In this document: piece after piece, positions 48,504 through 61,066 of the stretch
Position numbering within the stretch: the stretch's first letter is position 1
How the letters are laid out: each line of letters begins with the position of its first letter
NCBI GenBank assembly: GCA_031763025.1
Contig: JASSKH010000005.1
Span: forward strand, 14,660,128-14,724,127
Direction of reading: 5' to 3'
Origin: Macrocystis pyrifera
Taxonomy: Eukaryota > Sar > Phaeophyceae > Laminariales > Laminariaceae
Length of the DNA: 64,000 nt
Notes under the pieces: generated by a model
Databases searched by the model: none
Told to the model about the DNA's origin: nothing
What the model saw: the letters and a program-made list of their open reading frames with translations, nothing else
Translations under genes and position numbers: made by a program

Positions 48504-49340
48504 TTGTGCCAATATCAGCGGTCCCCAACAAGACGATTTGTGCCATCCAAACTAGCAGCACGACAACTGAATCTACATGCCACGAACTGCGTGAAGCATT
48601 TATTAACGCGTTTAGTAAGACAACGTTCGCAATTGGCGAATGCGAGCAAAGTGTTAGAGTTATGCACAAAATACCGAACCGTATTTTCTTTGTCACCCCG
48701 CGAGCTCGGTAAATGTACAATAGCCGAAGCGGAATTTCCATTTGAACCCAGAACTCGTCCCATCGATCGATCCCCATACGGTGCGAACCCACGCGTTCAG
48801 GGAACTATCGATAAGTGCGTAAACCAGATGGAAAAAGACGGGATTAATGAACAACGCCCTAGTCCCTAGGGGTCTGCAGTAACTGTGGTAGCAACGATAA
48901 GACGGCACCCCACGTTTCTGTGTAGACTACAGGTCGACAATCATTTAAAATCTGATCAAAAAGTCACGGCCCGTGCCAAATCTCGACATCCATCTTGATA
49001 CGGTCGGAGGAGCACGCCATATAACCGCATGTGACGCTGCAAACGCTTACCATCAGATACCAGTAGGAGCCAGCGAACAAGATAATACAGCTTTTGTCAC
49101 GAAGAACGGGAAATGGGTATTTAGACGCCTGCCATTCGGTATTGCAAACGCGCCCTTCCTCTTCTGGCGCATATTGTCGCACATTTTGGTCCGAAGAATG
49201 GTCTTTTGGCGTACATGGACGACTGTATATGTTGTTCATCCACTTGAGAAGGCCACCTATGCTTGGGTCAAGCGGATCAACCGCCAGTCAACGGAGTTTA
49301 CGACGACAAAGGTTTCGGTTGCAGCCTCCTGACTTGTGTG
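48504..49340 (+). pseudogene. Ty3/gypsy reverse transcriptase relic
   Basis: 48660-48866 reads as the region before RT (FSLSPRELGKCTIAEAEFPF and IDKCVNQMEKDGINEQRPSP). After a stop, 48973-49170 gives the fingers and palm (ITACDAANAYHQIPVG; FRRLPFGIANAPF). The catalytic Tyr-Met-Asp-Asp box lies at 49212-49223 but in another frame. Thus stops and at least two frameshifts; dead. The gypsy type is clear from these motifs. It differs from the thumb fragment at 9.3 kb, which covers a different part of pol. Confidence 0.85.
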
Positions 49341-49929
49341 CGCTGCACTAGACAACATATAATAATAAGTCGAAGGGAATAACGCTACCACGGTAGAAAA
49401 AAAAAACGTTTACGGCGCACCTGGCAGTCGCCACCGCCTGTTCGAGAAGTTCCGGCCTGAGACCGGCGAATTAACCGTCATACAGCGGAGCTTCAAGGGA
49501 AACGTCCGACGTCGCAATCGACTGACTGGTGTGTACTGAAATCGATCAAATCTTATGATGAGTCTAAGGGAAATGAACGCCAGATCCGACTTGTTTTCGG
49601 CCACACCAAGCGGTCGACACCGCCTACTTTATACGCGCTGACACGGGCATCGCAGCGCCTAACTCACAACAGCCGTTTCGCAACCAGGCCCGAATGAATA
49701 GACACAAACAGGATCGCAAGTCAAGATTAGTGTCGAGAGAAACGCGAAATCAACGCCAGAGCGCGGGATAATTACAGCAACCATCCCCAGTATGTACGCT
49801 GACACAACTACCAGCGACCCTTACCAACGCCAACCCACGTTCCAACGGAGCCCAGATGGGACGAGGTCCCTACAATGACCGCCCGTCATCACGTCCCGAA
49901 CCCCCAACGCACCCCCTGATATTGACTGT

Positions 49930-50911
49930 TCACGTAATTGTAGAGGCGAAGTCAAGTCGAACAACCGATCGCCCACCGAGACCCCCCCCCTCACTACCCC
50001 CTGCCGCGGGCGAACGCGGTATAGGGCTTTCCCTCGCTGTGGGGTACTCAAAGTGAAAGTCGACTATTCGATAACTGCTGTTATCGCCCATATTAAAACG
50101 GGCAGAGGACGAACGATGTCCCCCGCGCCTGCAACGGGAGCAAAGAAAGAATGTGCAGATCCGGTGGTCATGTTTGGGGTTCCTCCCGGCAACAGTGCAT
50201 CTGTCACAAGTGGGACCGCCCTGAACCTGCTGGAACTGCTGCTGCTCTTCCTGCATGACGCTGGAGGATGTAGAGATGGCCGATAAAGCACAGTTCGACG
50301 GAGGTTGGGGCTGGGCGCTGCTACAGCGGCCGCTACCGAGGCCCTTCTTTCCTTTCCCGTTCCAGCTCCTCGTGGTCCCGCCCGTCGCCAATAGTAGTGG
50401 GCGCACGACCGACTGCGCGGCTGCCGCGCGCCCGCGCCACCCCCCTTCCGTTAGTAGAGCGAAGCCGGCAGGCGGCGCTCCCTGAGAAGAGGTCCCAGCG
50501 AGCGCCGCATAGCCACCGGAGGCAAACGCGCCGTCGAACCTCCGCCCTCGGCCGGCGCCCGTCAGGGGCGCACTCCCAACCGTAGAACCAGTGCCAAGCG
50601 CCTTATGAATGGCACGCCCACCCTTGACGTCCTGATCGATCTGGCCCTTGGTGAGGCTTCGCGTGTAGGAGAGTTTGTCGGTAAACACCCCCAAGGTTAC
50701 GGCAGGACAACCGAAACGCCTGATCACAAACTCCCCCCCGGGTGAGCGTCCGCTGCAAAATCCCCTGTTCGAAGGACAGTCTCATGTCGTGCGCGAGAGC
50801 GGCTGCCGCGCGCAAGGTGTATGCGAAATCGTACCAATTATACTCTCCTGTAGAGTTCCTCCAGGTCCGCGTCATCTGCACGATAACTTGCTGAAACTTT
50901 AGCCGAAGCAA
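49930..50911 (-). pseudogene. Gag-like protein with degenerate zinc knuckle
   Basis: Two frames, 50911-50603 and 50727-49930, join at a run of G near 50740, so one frameshift is likely. The combined product (about 310 residues) has a helical N-terminal part, a Gly/Ala-rich linker and a Cys/His region: CDRCTVAGRNPKHDHRIC followed by CSRCRRGGHRSS, a CCHC-like knuckle whose last Cys is replaced. This layout fits a retrotransposon gag. It is opposite in strand to the gypsy relic next door, so it belongs to another element. A chromosomal gene is not excluded. Confidence 0.45.
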
Positions 50912-50984
50912 CGATCGTATCAGCGAGGTAAAACGACGGTCGTAACAACGGGGTAAAGGGGAAGGTAAGCCGAGAGCGCGCTCT

Positions 50985-53700
50985 CGGCCGTGCCGTACAC
51001 CACCGAAACATCATACACGCGGCTTGGACACAGAGGGTATAAAGCAGTATCGACTACTGTGCGAGTACAGTTGCCGAGAGCGAGAGGGCACAGCAGTACC
51101 AGACGCTGCGGTATCATACCCTCAACTCAGCAACCAAAGCGAGATATTATACAGCCGTATCGAGCAACTCGAGTACACCCAGCGTACGCACGTCAATCTG
51201 CAGTGAGTGAGAAGGCATCGCAGTACCAGACACCGCGGCATCGTACCCTCACATCAACAGTCACAGCGAGAAAGGTATACAGCAGACACCGCGGCATCAA
51301 ACACTAGCCGAAAGCGACAGAGTGTGTACAACAGTATTGAGCAACCCGAGTACGCCCAGCGTACGCACGTCAAACTGCAGTGAGTGAATGGGCACGCAGT
51401 ACGATCATACACTCAACTCCAGCGTCAGAGGCGAGAGAGAATACGGCAGTATCGAAAGAGCAGTGAGTGAGAGGGCACATCAGTACCAGACACCGCGGCA
51501 TCAGACACTCGACTATACAGTCCAAACCTGAGAGATCGTAGACAGCAGTATCGACCAGGCACCGTAACATTATACACGCAGCTCCACAGTTAAACGCGAG
51601 GGAGAATACAGCAGTATGGAGAGGGCCAAGCAGCGCCAACCCCGCGGCATCGTACACTCGACTCAACAGTCAAAGCGAGAGGGCATACAGCAGTATCGAA
51701 AGAGCAGTGAGCGAGAAAACACGGCCGTACCAGACACCGTGGAATCATACATTCGACTCCACACTGCCAAGCGAGAGAGAATACAGCAGTATCGAGAGAG
51801 CGGTGAGTAAAGCGGGCACAGCCGTGCCAGAAACAGCGCCATCGTACCCTCACATCAACAGTTAAAAGCGAGAGAAAATACAGAGGGGGCACAGCCAAAC
51901 CAGAAACCCCGGCATCGTATCCTCACATCGACCGTCCGAAGACGGGAGAGTATACAGCAGTATAGAACAATTCGTCAATTTACAGTGAGTAAGAGGGCAC
52001 AGTCGTACCAGACACCGTAGCATCATACACTCCATTCCACAGTCAACAACGAGAGAGAATACAGCCGTATCGAGAGAGAGAGCTGTCAGTGAGAGCGCAT
52101 AGTCGCACCAGACACCACGGCATCACACAATCGACTATACAGTCCAAATGTGAGAGAGCGGAGACAGCAGTATCGAGCAGGCACCGCAGTATTATACATG
52201 CAGCTCCACAGTTAAACGCGAGGGAGAATACAGCAGTATGGAGAAGGCCCAGCAGCGCCAACCCCGCGGCATCGTACACCTCGACTAAACAGTCAAAACG
52301 AGAGAGAATACAGCAGTATCGAAAGAGCAGTGAGCGAGAGGGCACGGCCGTACCAGACACCGTGGAATCATACACTCGATTCCACAATGTCAAGCGAGAG
52401 AGAATATAGCAGTATCGAGAGAGCAGTGAGTGAGGGGGGCACAGCCATACCAGAAACCGCGTCATCGTACCCTCACATCGACAGTTAAAGCGAGAGAAAA
52501 TACAGAGGGAGCACAGCCATGCCAGACACCGCGGCATCGTATCCTCACATCGACCGTCCGAAGACGGCAGAGTATACAGCGGTATAGAGCAACTCGTCAG
52601 TTTGCAGTGAGTGAGAGGGCATAGTCGTACTAGACACCGTAGTATCATACACTCCATTCCACAGTCAACAGCGAGAGAGAATACAGCCGTATCGAGAGAG
52701 AGTAGTCAGTGAGAGGGGACAGCCGTACCAGACACCGCGACATCGTACACTCGATTCAACAGTCAGAAGCGAGAGAGGGAGTATAGAGCAGTACCGAGAG
52801 AGCAGGGAGTGAGAGGACACTGTCGTACCAGACACCATAGCATCATACCCTCAACTCCACAGTCAAAAACGAGAGAGCATGCAACAGTATCGAGAGAGAG
52901 CCGTGAGTGAGAGGGCACCACCTTACCAGGCACCGTACCATCATACCCTCCACTCCACAGTCAAAAATGAGAGAACAGCAGTATCGAGAAAGAGCAGTGA
53001 GTGAGGGGGCACAGACGAACCAGACACCATATCATCATAATTTCCACTCCACTGTTAAAAGCGAAAGAGATAATGCAGCAGTATCGAGAGAGCAGTATCG
53101 AGCAACTCTCGAGGTTGCAGTAAGTGAGGCGGGCACAGCCGTACCCGACACCACAACATCATAAACTCCACTTCACAGTCAACACCGAGAGAGAGCATAG
53201 AGCAATATCGAGGCAGAGCAGTGAGTGAGAAGGCAACTCCGTACCAGACCTCGTAGCACGATACACTCCACTCCACCGTCTAAAACGAGACAACACAGCA
53301 GTATCCAGAGAAAGCGTTGAGTGCGAGGGCACAGTTGTACAAGACACCGTCGCATAATACACTCCACTTCACAGTCAAACGCTAGAGAGAGAATACACCA
53401 GTGAGTGATAGGGCACAGCAGTGCCAGACCGCGACATCGTACCCGAACACGAGAGAGAAAATACAGCAGTATCGAGAGAGCAGTGAGTGAGAGAGCACGG
53501 CAGCACCAGGCACCTCGCCATCATACACTCGACTCCACAGTCATCAGCGAGAGAGTATACAGCAGTGTTGAGCAACTCGAGTACACTCCGCATACGCACG
53601 TCAATTTGCGGTGATTGAGAGGGCACAGCGGTACCAAACACCGTAGCATCATACACTCAACCCAACACAAAAACGAGAGAGAACACAGCAGTATACAAGG
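50985..53700 (+). repeat. Satellite-like array, 95-100-bp units, 620-bp higher-order period
   Basis: Units carry AGAGAATACAGCAGTATCGA, GAGCAGTGAGTGAGAGGGCA, GTACCAGACACCGCGGCATC and TACACTCGACTCCACAGTCA. The phrase AGTGAG(T/C)GAGAGGGCAC recurs about every 93-103 bp over the right half. 51.38-52.00 kb and 52.00-52.62 kb match block by block with an offset of 618-622 bp, including the aberrant GTATGGAG-GCCAAGCAGCGCC unit. Open frames inside are artefacts. Confidence 0.9.
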
Positions 53701-53709
53701 CCAGTGTCG

Positions 53710-54670
53710 ATGATCGTTCTTGAGCAACAGAACAGGAGCAGGCGGAGAACTAGACACATGAAATGAAGAGAAGCCCAACTCTATGTACGTCCTGCATTGC
53801 GGGCGTTTTACGGTATACGGGTGTTTTGGCGCGACAGTTAGCAGTACATTAAGAGTTTTCCCGGCATACGACTGTTTCGCAGCGACCGAATCCAGAACAA
53901 TACGTATAGGGGGATTAATTGTTAGTTTGCTGGATATCCGAGCGTTTAAGGTTGTGCTATCGATATGGTAACATGTAGCGCCCGTCAGCGAGCTACAAAG
54001 AGCGCGTGGCGGGGCTGCAACCCATTTACGGAGTGGAATATACACATCTCATTGTGTGAGCGTGATCGGCGACGAACAGCCTTGCTGCGAGGCCGTTGAC
54101 TACTCCTCGAGATGTGTTCCATACTAAAACCAAGGAGAAAGCTTTCGATGAAATCATTGCTATGTACTACTGCTTCACCAATTGGGGCATACGACCCGTT
54201 AGCACCAATATTTTTGAATTTCGTAGTCTGACCAGACTGAGCACTAGGTAGGGAGGTGTGTTTGGGGCTTAGCTTGGCGCGTTTCGGACATTGAAATCAT
54301 AATAATATGCAAATACAATATACTTCTCCTAGTTTTTTTACGCACTGCAAACATTGTTATTTGTAGACGATTTGTCTTCTGTATAATTAGCAGCAGTGTA
54401 CACGACTGTTTGACGCACATATTATACCCACGTGTGGTTCGGCGTGCTCTAACCCAGCATCAATATTTAATTGCTGAGCAAGGCTATTTATTATTGTATG
54501 CTCGGGGTCACACATGATGACCGATATTTCCTTTTCCGTCCAAACCTCTCGTTCGGCCGAAAAAAATGGAGCGATATAGTCAACTCATTTAGGACCAGCA
54601 AAACGCATGGAACTAGAGGCAGAGGTACGGCAAGGTTTCTGTTACACGGCGGTGGTAACAAGTAGCAGTA
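53710..54670. other. Unassigned region right of satellite
   Basis: A weak two-unit repeat (CGGTATACGGGTGTTTTG and CGGCATACGACTGTTTCG) at 53811-53895. No gene recognised. Confidence 0.4.
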
Positions 54671-54679
54671 GTAAATAAA

Positions 54680-54930
54680 TTGTCTGGCCAATCTTAATTA
54701 ATAGACCGTCTCCTTACGCAATAGTCCCGACAATTCCGATTCATAAACGACGCTCGAAGTCTGTTGTTTACACAGTTCCAATTAATATTTAGATGGCCTC
54801 CGAATTGTCTGGACAATTCCTGTTAGTGGACAATAACTAGCCTAATCGAATATCTGCACAATTTTCAATTTATGGACAGTCGAAGAAATCTACTGTCTGA
54901 ACGATTCCTTTGATAGGAATCCAGGGTGTG
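54680..54930 (+). repeat. Ancient degenerate tandem repeat, about 40-45 bp
   Basis: About six imperfect units of the form TGTCTGGACAATTCC(N)ATTxATGGAC, most visible at 54800-54900 (TTGTCTGGACAATTCC, TATCTGCACAATTTTC, ACTGTCTGAACGATTCC). Confidence 0.55.
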
Positions 54931-55968
54931 ATTTATGTATACGTACGAAACTATGAACTCTATTCGTTAACCACCACTTTCCGTTTTACTACTGCGACCC
55001 TATTTTCGATATCGTGTCCATGTTTAGTGCAAAACAATATTCTAGAGGCCTTTCGGCCACTTTTTCGATCTCAATCTACGACATTTTTCTCGATTTTGTT
55101 TCTGTTTAAAGTATCGTGGCATTGTGGCATTGCATTGTCTACTATATATTGCTACTTACTCTTCTTGTTACTGCTGTAAAAAGTAGTATCACCGTGTTCT
55201 GCAAGTAGTTTTGTTACCACAGAGCGTGTATGTCTCCCTCTCTTGAGTTCTGTCTCTCTGGTTGTTCTCAGCGAACACCCCCTCTTCGTAGTGTTTGGGT
55301 TTTATTCCGAGGCGGGGGGGGATCTGGTCTCATTTCTTTTGTTTCAAATATAGCCGCATCTTCGACCACCTTTTTCATGGCCGTTTGGGATGAACTTTGT
55401 CATCACCCTCGGACCATCTTGTGTAAGGTGGGCTAATGTGATATGAGTGGAGCACTCATGGGCTATGAATATAGATAATATATTGCAGTCTTATAGTCTC
55501 ACGAATAGGATAATAATCCAAAGAATGGATTAACGCGGCGGATATTCCGTTAGTCGAGATTAACGTTCTTTGAGGAATTTTCCCTAGAGTGGATAACCCG
55601 TTAGACGAGAGTAATGTTCCTTAACGCAGATAGCACCACGAAGTTAGAAGTTCTTAGCAGAAGAACGGTCGGTAGCCATAGGAAAGTTCTGCAGGAGCAC
55701 ATTAGATAAGAGGAATTTAGGAGAGCTTGTGGCGTGGGGTGCGACGAGTATATCTGGGCGTCGAGTCCCTCCCCCCTACCTCTCACTTCTCTACCATAGC
55801 ACCTCCTCAGCTCTCGCCATCAGTAAGAAGATTTAAATCAGAAGAAGCGAAGCACTGCTTTCCAGCTGCCAGAACCACCTGCGTCCCTTACCCTTACCCT
55901 ACCCTCGTTCACCGCTTCACACTCTGATGAAGCTGATGAAGGATCAGCACGGACACATGCTTGCTGTT

Positions 55969-55989
55969 TGTTGCTGTTTTTGTTGTTGT

Positions 55990-56027
<38 letters not shown>

Positions 56028-56040
56028 CTTGTTGTCGCTG
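55969..56040 (+). repeat. GTT trinucleotide microsatellite
   Basis: About 22 GTT units with a few interruptions. The minus strand would encode polyglutamine in an otherwise unsupported frame (55909-56229). Confidence 0.9.
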
Positions 56041-56044
56041 TTGT

Positions 56045-57660
56045 GTTACGCTGTGTGTGGGTGCCGACGGGTATGGAATGCGCGGTTTATTTCGCAAGAC
56101 CTCACGAACATCGTGCCCTCGACCTAGGAAAATAGGATGCTGAGCCAATCGTACTTTTAGGCGAAAATAGGGGCAAGGTATTTCTGGCGGGTCGCATGTA
56201 GAATGTTCGACGAACAAAGAACATCCCACCTGGCAGGACTTATTTTGTGCTTACTACGTACTACAGTAGCAGTAGTATACGCATTCGAGTAACACCATTA
56301 ATTTGTGGAAGGCAAACGGTCAATGTGTCCGGAAGGAACAGACTTTGTACCGGACGAACAGCGAACACACCTAACTAAGCCTCGCTCATCCTATTAAAAA
56401 TAGGGATGTGCAATGCGGAAAATTCGCGGAATTTTTTACGGAAAAGTTACAGGATATCAGCTTCTTTTTTTGGTACGTGCGGCTGCTACAGCAAAAAGTG
56501 AGATAAACATAGAGAGGGTTTTTTCCGGTGTTCCCATGGCACACTCACTACAATACAAAAACAAGTACTAATATATATGTGTGCACGCGTGTGTATACAC
56601 CTGCTTATTATGCTCCATGATGAGCACCATGACCCAATGTTAGGTATACGATGTACTACCACACAACCGTATGTAACACTTAACGTAGCATATAAGGCAT
56701 GTTTATTAGTGCATCATCGTTGGTTTGTGTGGTACCGGTGCGAAAAAACATTGGATAGAGCACTCGGAATTTACAGATCTTTCACGATCGGTTGTTGATG
56801 TATATTACAGTGGTACTGCTTTGAATGAATACGAGGTGTCCCGACCTAGATCTTGACACGCACTACGCGTTAACTACTTTCGCATCTCCCCCGACTGAGC
56901 CTGCTGTTGTCTCTGTTGTCTCGCGTTTTCATGATATCCAAGATGGGTTTGTTTCTACATATTAAATATGATGCAGGCTTTTTACTACCGTGGGCAGGGG
57001 ACACAGTTCCGTTACGACAAACATTTTTTTTGTTACGCACACAGCGGACCTTTGTTCTCTCTTAAATACACGAAACGCCCTAACGCACGCCCCTGAATCG
57101 TATAGACAAGGCAATCCGATCGAATAAAAAATAATTGGTTTGTTGCGCTAGTGCCTTCATCTCGTAAACAGTGTGCGCCAAACATTTCCTCGAAACGTTG
57201 GCACACGCTACTACTACTATACTACTGCCGTTTTCGTTGGAGATCGCGACCCGAACGTGCAGGGTTGATATGCAGGTGTTAGGCAGGCTGCCAGGTCTCA
57301 AAGCATTTGCCATCAGATGGCAGTCTGTAACATATTCGGTTGGTGTGCTAGGTGTAGGTATGTGCCACGAACATTATCGTCAAACGCTCCTACGAACAAT
57401 GGTGTTCCAACGATACTGGTTTAATGAGCCTGGTCCATCAAAAACATTTCGGCATGAAACTGCTCTATACCTCGAACGTGGAGCACATCTAGCCTCGGAC
57501 AGTAGGGCAAACAGCGTCGAGTGGGGCGGTTCGAAGCGAAATATAAAGTGTTCGCATGAAGAATAGTTGATTGTCAACTTGTTCCTTACAATCCCCAACT
57601 CCTTTTTTTGTACAACAAGGTTGCCAATGTACGTACGACGCTTCTTGACACCTCGTCGTT
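56045..57660. other. Unassigned region
   Basis: No recognised gene. The 131-codon frame 57171-57566 (plus) overlaps an equally long minus-strand frame. Confidence 0.4.
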
Positions 57661-57663
57661 CAC

Positions 57664-57845
57664 AGGCTGGGGTGTTGGTGGAACCGGTCGACGTACGCGG
57701 CATATCGATCAGAAGAATCCACGATGCTGAAAATTCGGCAGGAAAAGAGTTTACTGTCACCATGAATGTCCAGGACGTTCTCAGTACCGCAGCTAGTCGG
57801 GATTGGAACATAGACGTTGACATTCGCATTTATGTTGATGTGTAG
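57664..57845 (+). CDS. Unidentified possible terminal exon
   Basis: After a TTCACAG acceptor the frame reads VLVEPVDVRGISIRRIHDAE and FTVTMNVQDVLSTAASRDWN to a TAG at 57843. Composition looks protein-like (alternating hydrophobics, no bias), but the opposite strand is open too. No family recognised. It ends about 1 kb before the first LRR exon, so it could be the end of an upstream gene. Confidence 0.3.
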
Positions 57846-57859
57846 TCACTACACACGAG

Positions 57860-58850
57860 AACGAGCCTACGAGTGTCTTCGCTTGGATATTTGTGTAGTT
57901 GCGCTATGTGACGAGAATACGTTGTGCTCACTCCGATAAAGTGCGGTATTTTGTATGCTGTTTGCATCACCACCTGCTTGGTTTCAACAGGACACTACAA
58001 TAATTCGGTGACTACCTAGGTTCCATGTGGCACATTATTACGGAGGTGATAGCTCTTCAAGACCAAATCGGCTGGTAAACATGGGCTAAATTGTTGTTCT
58101 TGACGTCCGGCGTTGCTCATCTTACTAGGTGGGATTCACCGGTATATTAACGGAATATCCCACCGCAACTAGACGGTTTGAGCGTGTATGCTAACACTTT
58201 GGATGTACGGCTGTCGTAAGGTACATAGATGTTGTGTTTGGCTACGTGGCTGCCACCTCGTCGTGAGTATATCGAAAAGATTGGAGCGGAGGTCTTGTAT
58301 CACGGACTTGCACACCACTACTCGTACCAGGTATGGGCGGATATCGTTATCAAAACAAGCACTGAGAAGATGTAACAAACATGAGCCGTATCGCTGTCAT
58401 CACGCTTCCGGATGGGTGATATCATCACCACCTTGTGGTATCATCACCATCGTATCATGACCATCGTCGCCCGCTGGGCTAATGCTGTGTTTTTATCATC
58501 GCCATTCTAGCGTGCCCCCGGTGGCGATGCCTCTCGACTGGAGATGCGTCCGGCGACACCCCAGAAACACAACTCCTCCCCACAAATCGAAACCCTATAA
58601 AAGTATCCGTAGGCCAGCGTCGACCACGGCAGTACGACCAACACAGCGGATACCTTCTTCCAACAGGTTACGCGTTCGGTTTGGTTTAGGCACAACCCGC
58701 GTCGTTTGGCCGTCCGTTGTCCTTATTTCTTCCTGTCGGGTGGTTGTTTCGTGTGTGCCTTACGCGTGCGGGTGCTTCTGAAACGGCATATTCTTTCGGC
58801 AAACCTTTCGCCAGTTATCTAAATTATTGTCCGCCTCTGCAACGGTACGA
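57860..58850. other. Unassigned region before first LRR exon
   Basis: May hold the N-terminal exon(s) of the LRR gene, but I found no clear signal-peptide exon. A short frame starting at 58528 (MPLDWRCVRRHP) near a CAG/GT context is a weak candidate. Confidence 0.3.
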
Positions 58851-58855
58851 CACAG

Positions 58856-58924
58856 GGATCTCGCCTTCAACACCATTATCCTGCAGCCTGGAAACTTCAT
58901 GGGTCTTACATCTTTGGAAACACT
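58856..58924 (+). CDS. LRR exon A (one leucine-rich repeat)
   Basis: 69-bp exon, acceptor GACACAG and donor GTGAGC, reading DLAFNTIILQPGNFMGLTSL. It matches the LxLxxNxLxxLxxGxFxGLxxLxxL repeat, one residue short. The exon starts with the last base of a Leu codon and ends with two bases (CT), so both bounding introns are phase 2 and the exon can be added or removed without breaking the frame. Confidence 0.7.
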
Positions 58925-59697
58925 GTGAGCACCGAGGGTGTTTGTACGTTTTTGTTTCTCGCAAGTCTGTCAATGCAATATTGATGGTGTATTCCATCCG
59001 CCTATCCATTGTCTTACCGAAGGATACCTTTCAGTAGGGCTGGTGCGGCGATAGGAGAGGGGCTACCCCCATTACTAACTGTCGTGTTTAGGCCACTCGG
59101 GCGAGAGTCTCTGCACCTGGTTCAAGTTTGGTAAAACGTGTTATCGATTGCGATAAATGAGGCTAGCCATTCCGCTTTCTGTAGCCTCGGGACGCAGGTA
59201 AAAATACTTAGCGATCACGCAGGAACCTTTTGCCCAGGCACTTACTTGTTCTAGAAATCTTTTCCCTCGACCAAAAGGATTAACTGTTTCGTCTTGGGCG
59301 GTTTGTGTGAGAAGCAAGACTGTCGAACGAGCTGTGACAACCTTGTTGTATGCAAGCTGTAACAACGCTGTAGCATGACTAGGAAAGTATAGAATACGTG
59401 TGCTACCACGGAGGTAGCTCGTTCAAGCCACCACATTTCTGGCTGACGGGATCCTCAAGGGCACTGCGGAACTACCCGTTACCGTTGGACGCCCTATTTT
59501 ATCGCTACACTACCAGATCAGTACATTGCCAACCAGGATAATGGCACAACGTTTCTCAATGTCAAGTCTTAGACCGTTTGGGTGGGCACCTACAGTAGCA
59601 TGACTGATGTACCGCCTCCTTGATCCCCCCCCACCACCCCACCCGCCGAATTCCGCCGCTGCCGTTGCTGTGCTGGCGTGGGGAAACCTTGCGGTAG

Positions 59698-59766
59698 GTC
59701 CTTGAGTGACAACGAACTCGAGGACCTTGCCGGTGCTTTCGAAGGTCTGACTTCCTTACGAGAACT
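59698..59766 (+). CDS. LRR exon B
   Basis: 69-bp exon, acceptor GCGGTAG and donor GTGAGT, reading SLSDNELEDLAGAFEGLTSL plus REL. Same phase (2-2) and ending (CT) as exon A. It is the closest of the set to the typical repeat, one codon short at the usual Pro-x-Gly position. Confidence 0.75.
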
Positions 59767-60527
59767 GTGAGTATGCGCTGAGATGGTGACAGTAGATTCA
59801 TGACAGTACCAACAGCCAGGCCAAATAATGCACAGCACGGAGAGATAATCGATTTCCGGTTTATGATATAGACCACTCGTGGCCGGTGTGTTCCTGATAT
59901 GAATAATCTCGCCTACGATGCCTCGCGGGAGCCGTATAACCGGTATGGCCTAGGACAGGTGTGCTGGATTGGGTCAGTCCTTATATCATATCCTTCATAA
60001 CGTGTCATTACGGTGGGCTGGGATTTAGATGATCCCGCACGTGAAATATCTGACGTGTAAAACATTATTATTTCTCCCTTCGCTTGATCGAAACATGGTT
60101 CGACCTGCACGAGCAGGAGTTGCCGCCGTGATCAAGAGATCGTGGAGTAGGACAGCGGTCACCACCTGAGTGCTGATCCGATATATTATCTGTCGACGGG
60201 TTCGTAGGCCAGCTTCCTCGCCGCTCCCACTCCTTGCTGTGACTCTGCAGTACCTCGATGTCATACCGCCGTGGTTTTCACGTTCAGCCTCGTCAAATAT
60301 CGACCCTGTGTGTCCCTCGAGGTTTTGAGAGTACACACGACTATCTGGTCTATGTTTCAGTATACACGTTTGCCACCGGTGGCCTAGCAGACTCAGGGCA
60401 ACCTACATCAGTGGCGTTTTGTATCTGTCAACGTCATGAATACGTGCATCCATGCAATGAAAACACTGCTAAAAAACTGCCATCTGCTGATCCCATGTTC
60501 ATCGCGTATATCATCTGTGCGGAGCAG

Positions 60528-60599
60528 GAATCTCTGTTTTAATACGCTGGAGTCGTTGTCTGCCGAGGCCTTGCAAGGTTTACCATTTCTGGAAGAGCT
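60528..60599 (+). CDS. LRR exon C
   Basis: Full-length 72-bp exon (24 residues), acceptor GAGCAG and donor GTAAGT, reading NLCFNTLESLSAEALQGLPF plus LEEL. Leu spacing fits the 24-residue LRR. Phase 2-2. Joined after exon B the repeat register is kept. Confidence 0.75.
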
Positions 60600-60955
60600 G
60601 TAAGTCCCACTAAATATTCGAGTTAATGTTGGCGCACCTACTACCACGGTAGATGGGTAGGGCTGAGGATCGATCGGCAAAACAATCGCGACATCGAAAT
60701 ATATTTGTCGGTTCTAGGTATTACAGCGATCTTGCCATCCCACAATGTGTAGTGCGAGCTTCGACATTGATTCCCTCCTAAGCACCCTGAAAGGAGAACA
60801 CCACGGAATCAAAAGGGGTCCTATGCCCAGAGGTTTAATTCATTTCCAAATACACTGTTTGTTTCCTACCGTTTCGGTTTTCGGTTAGGACCATGAGGCC
60901 GCATACCCGAGAAGAAAACCTGAAAGTGCGGGTCATCCAATGATAACGTATCAAT

Positions 60956-61066
60956 GTCTTGGCCTGTCATACAACGGTGTTTGGTTGCCGTGACAAATCA
61001 CGACCCTGACTTTTGTCTCCCCCTGAACATGCAACGTGCGGCTTTCGAATATGAAGAACGTTTGGA
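60956..61066 (+). pseudogene. Decayed LRR exon
   Basis: LGLSYNGV in one frame and QRAAFEYEERLE in another, the latter ending in two bases before a GTAAGT donor exactly as the open exons do. A frame change and a longer span show decay. Interpretation as an LRR relic is moderate. Confidence 0.4.

Noticed and set aside
50985-53700. Several 60-200-codon frames within the satellite
   Set aside because: They repeat the satellite unit in translation and occur in both directions.
55909-56229. Polyglutamine protein on the minus strand
   Set aside because: The glutamines come from the GTT microsatellite; the rest of the frame has no domain and no splice or start support.
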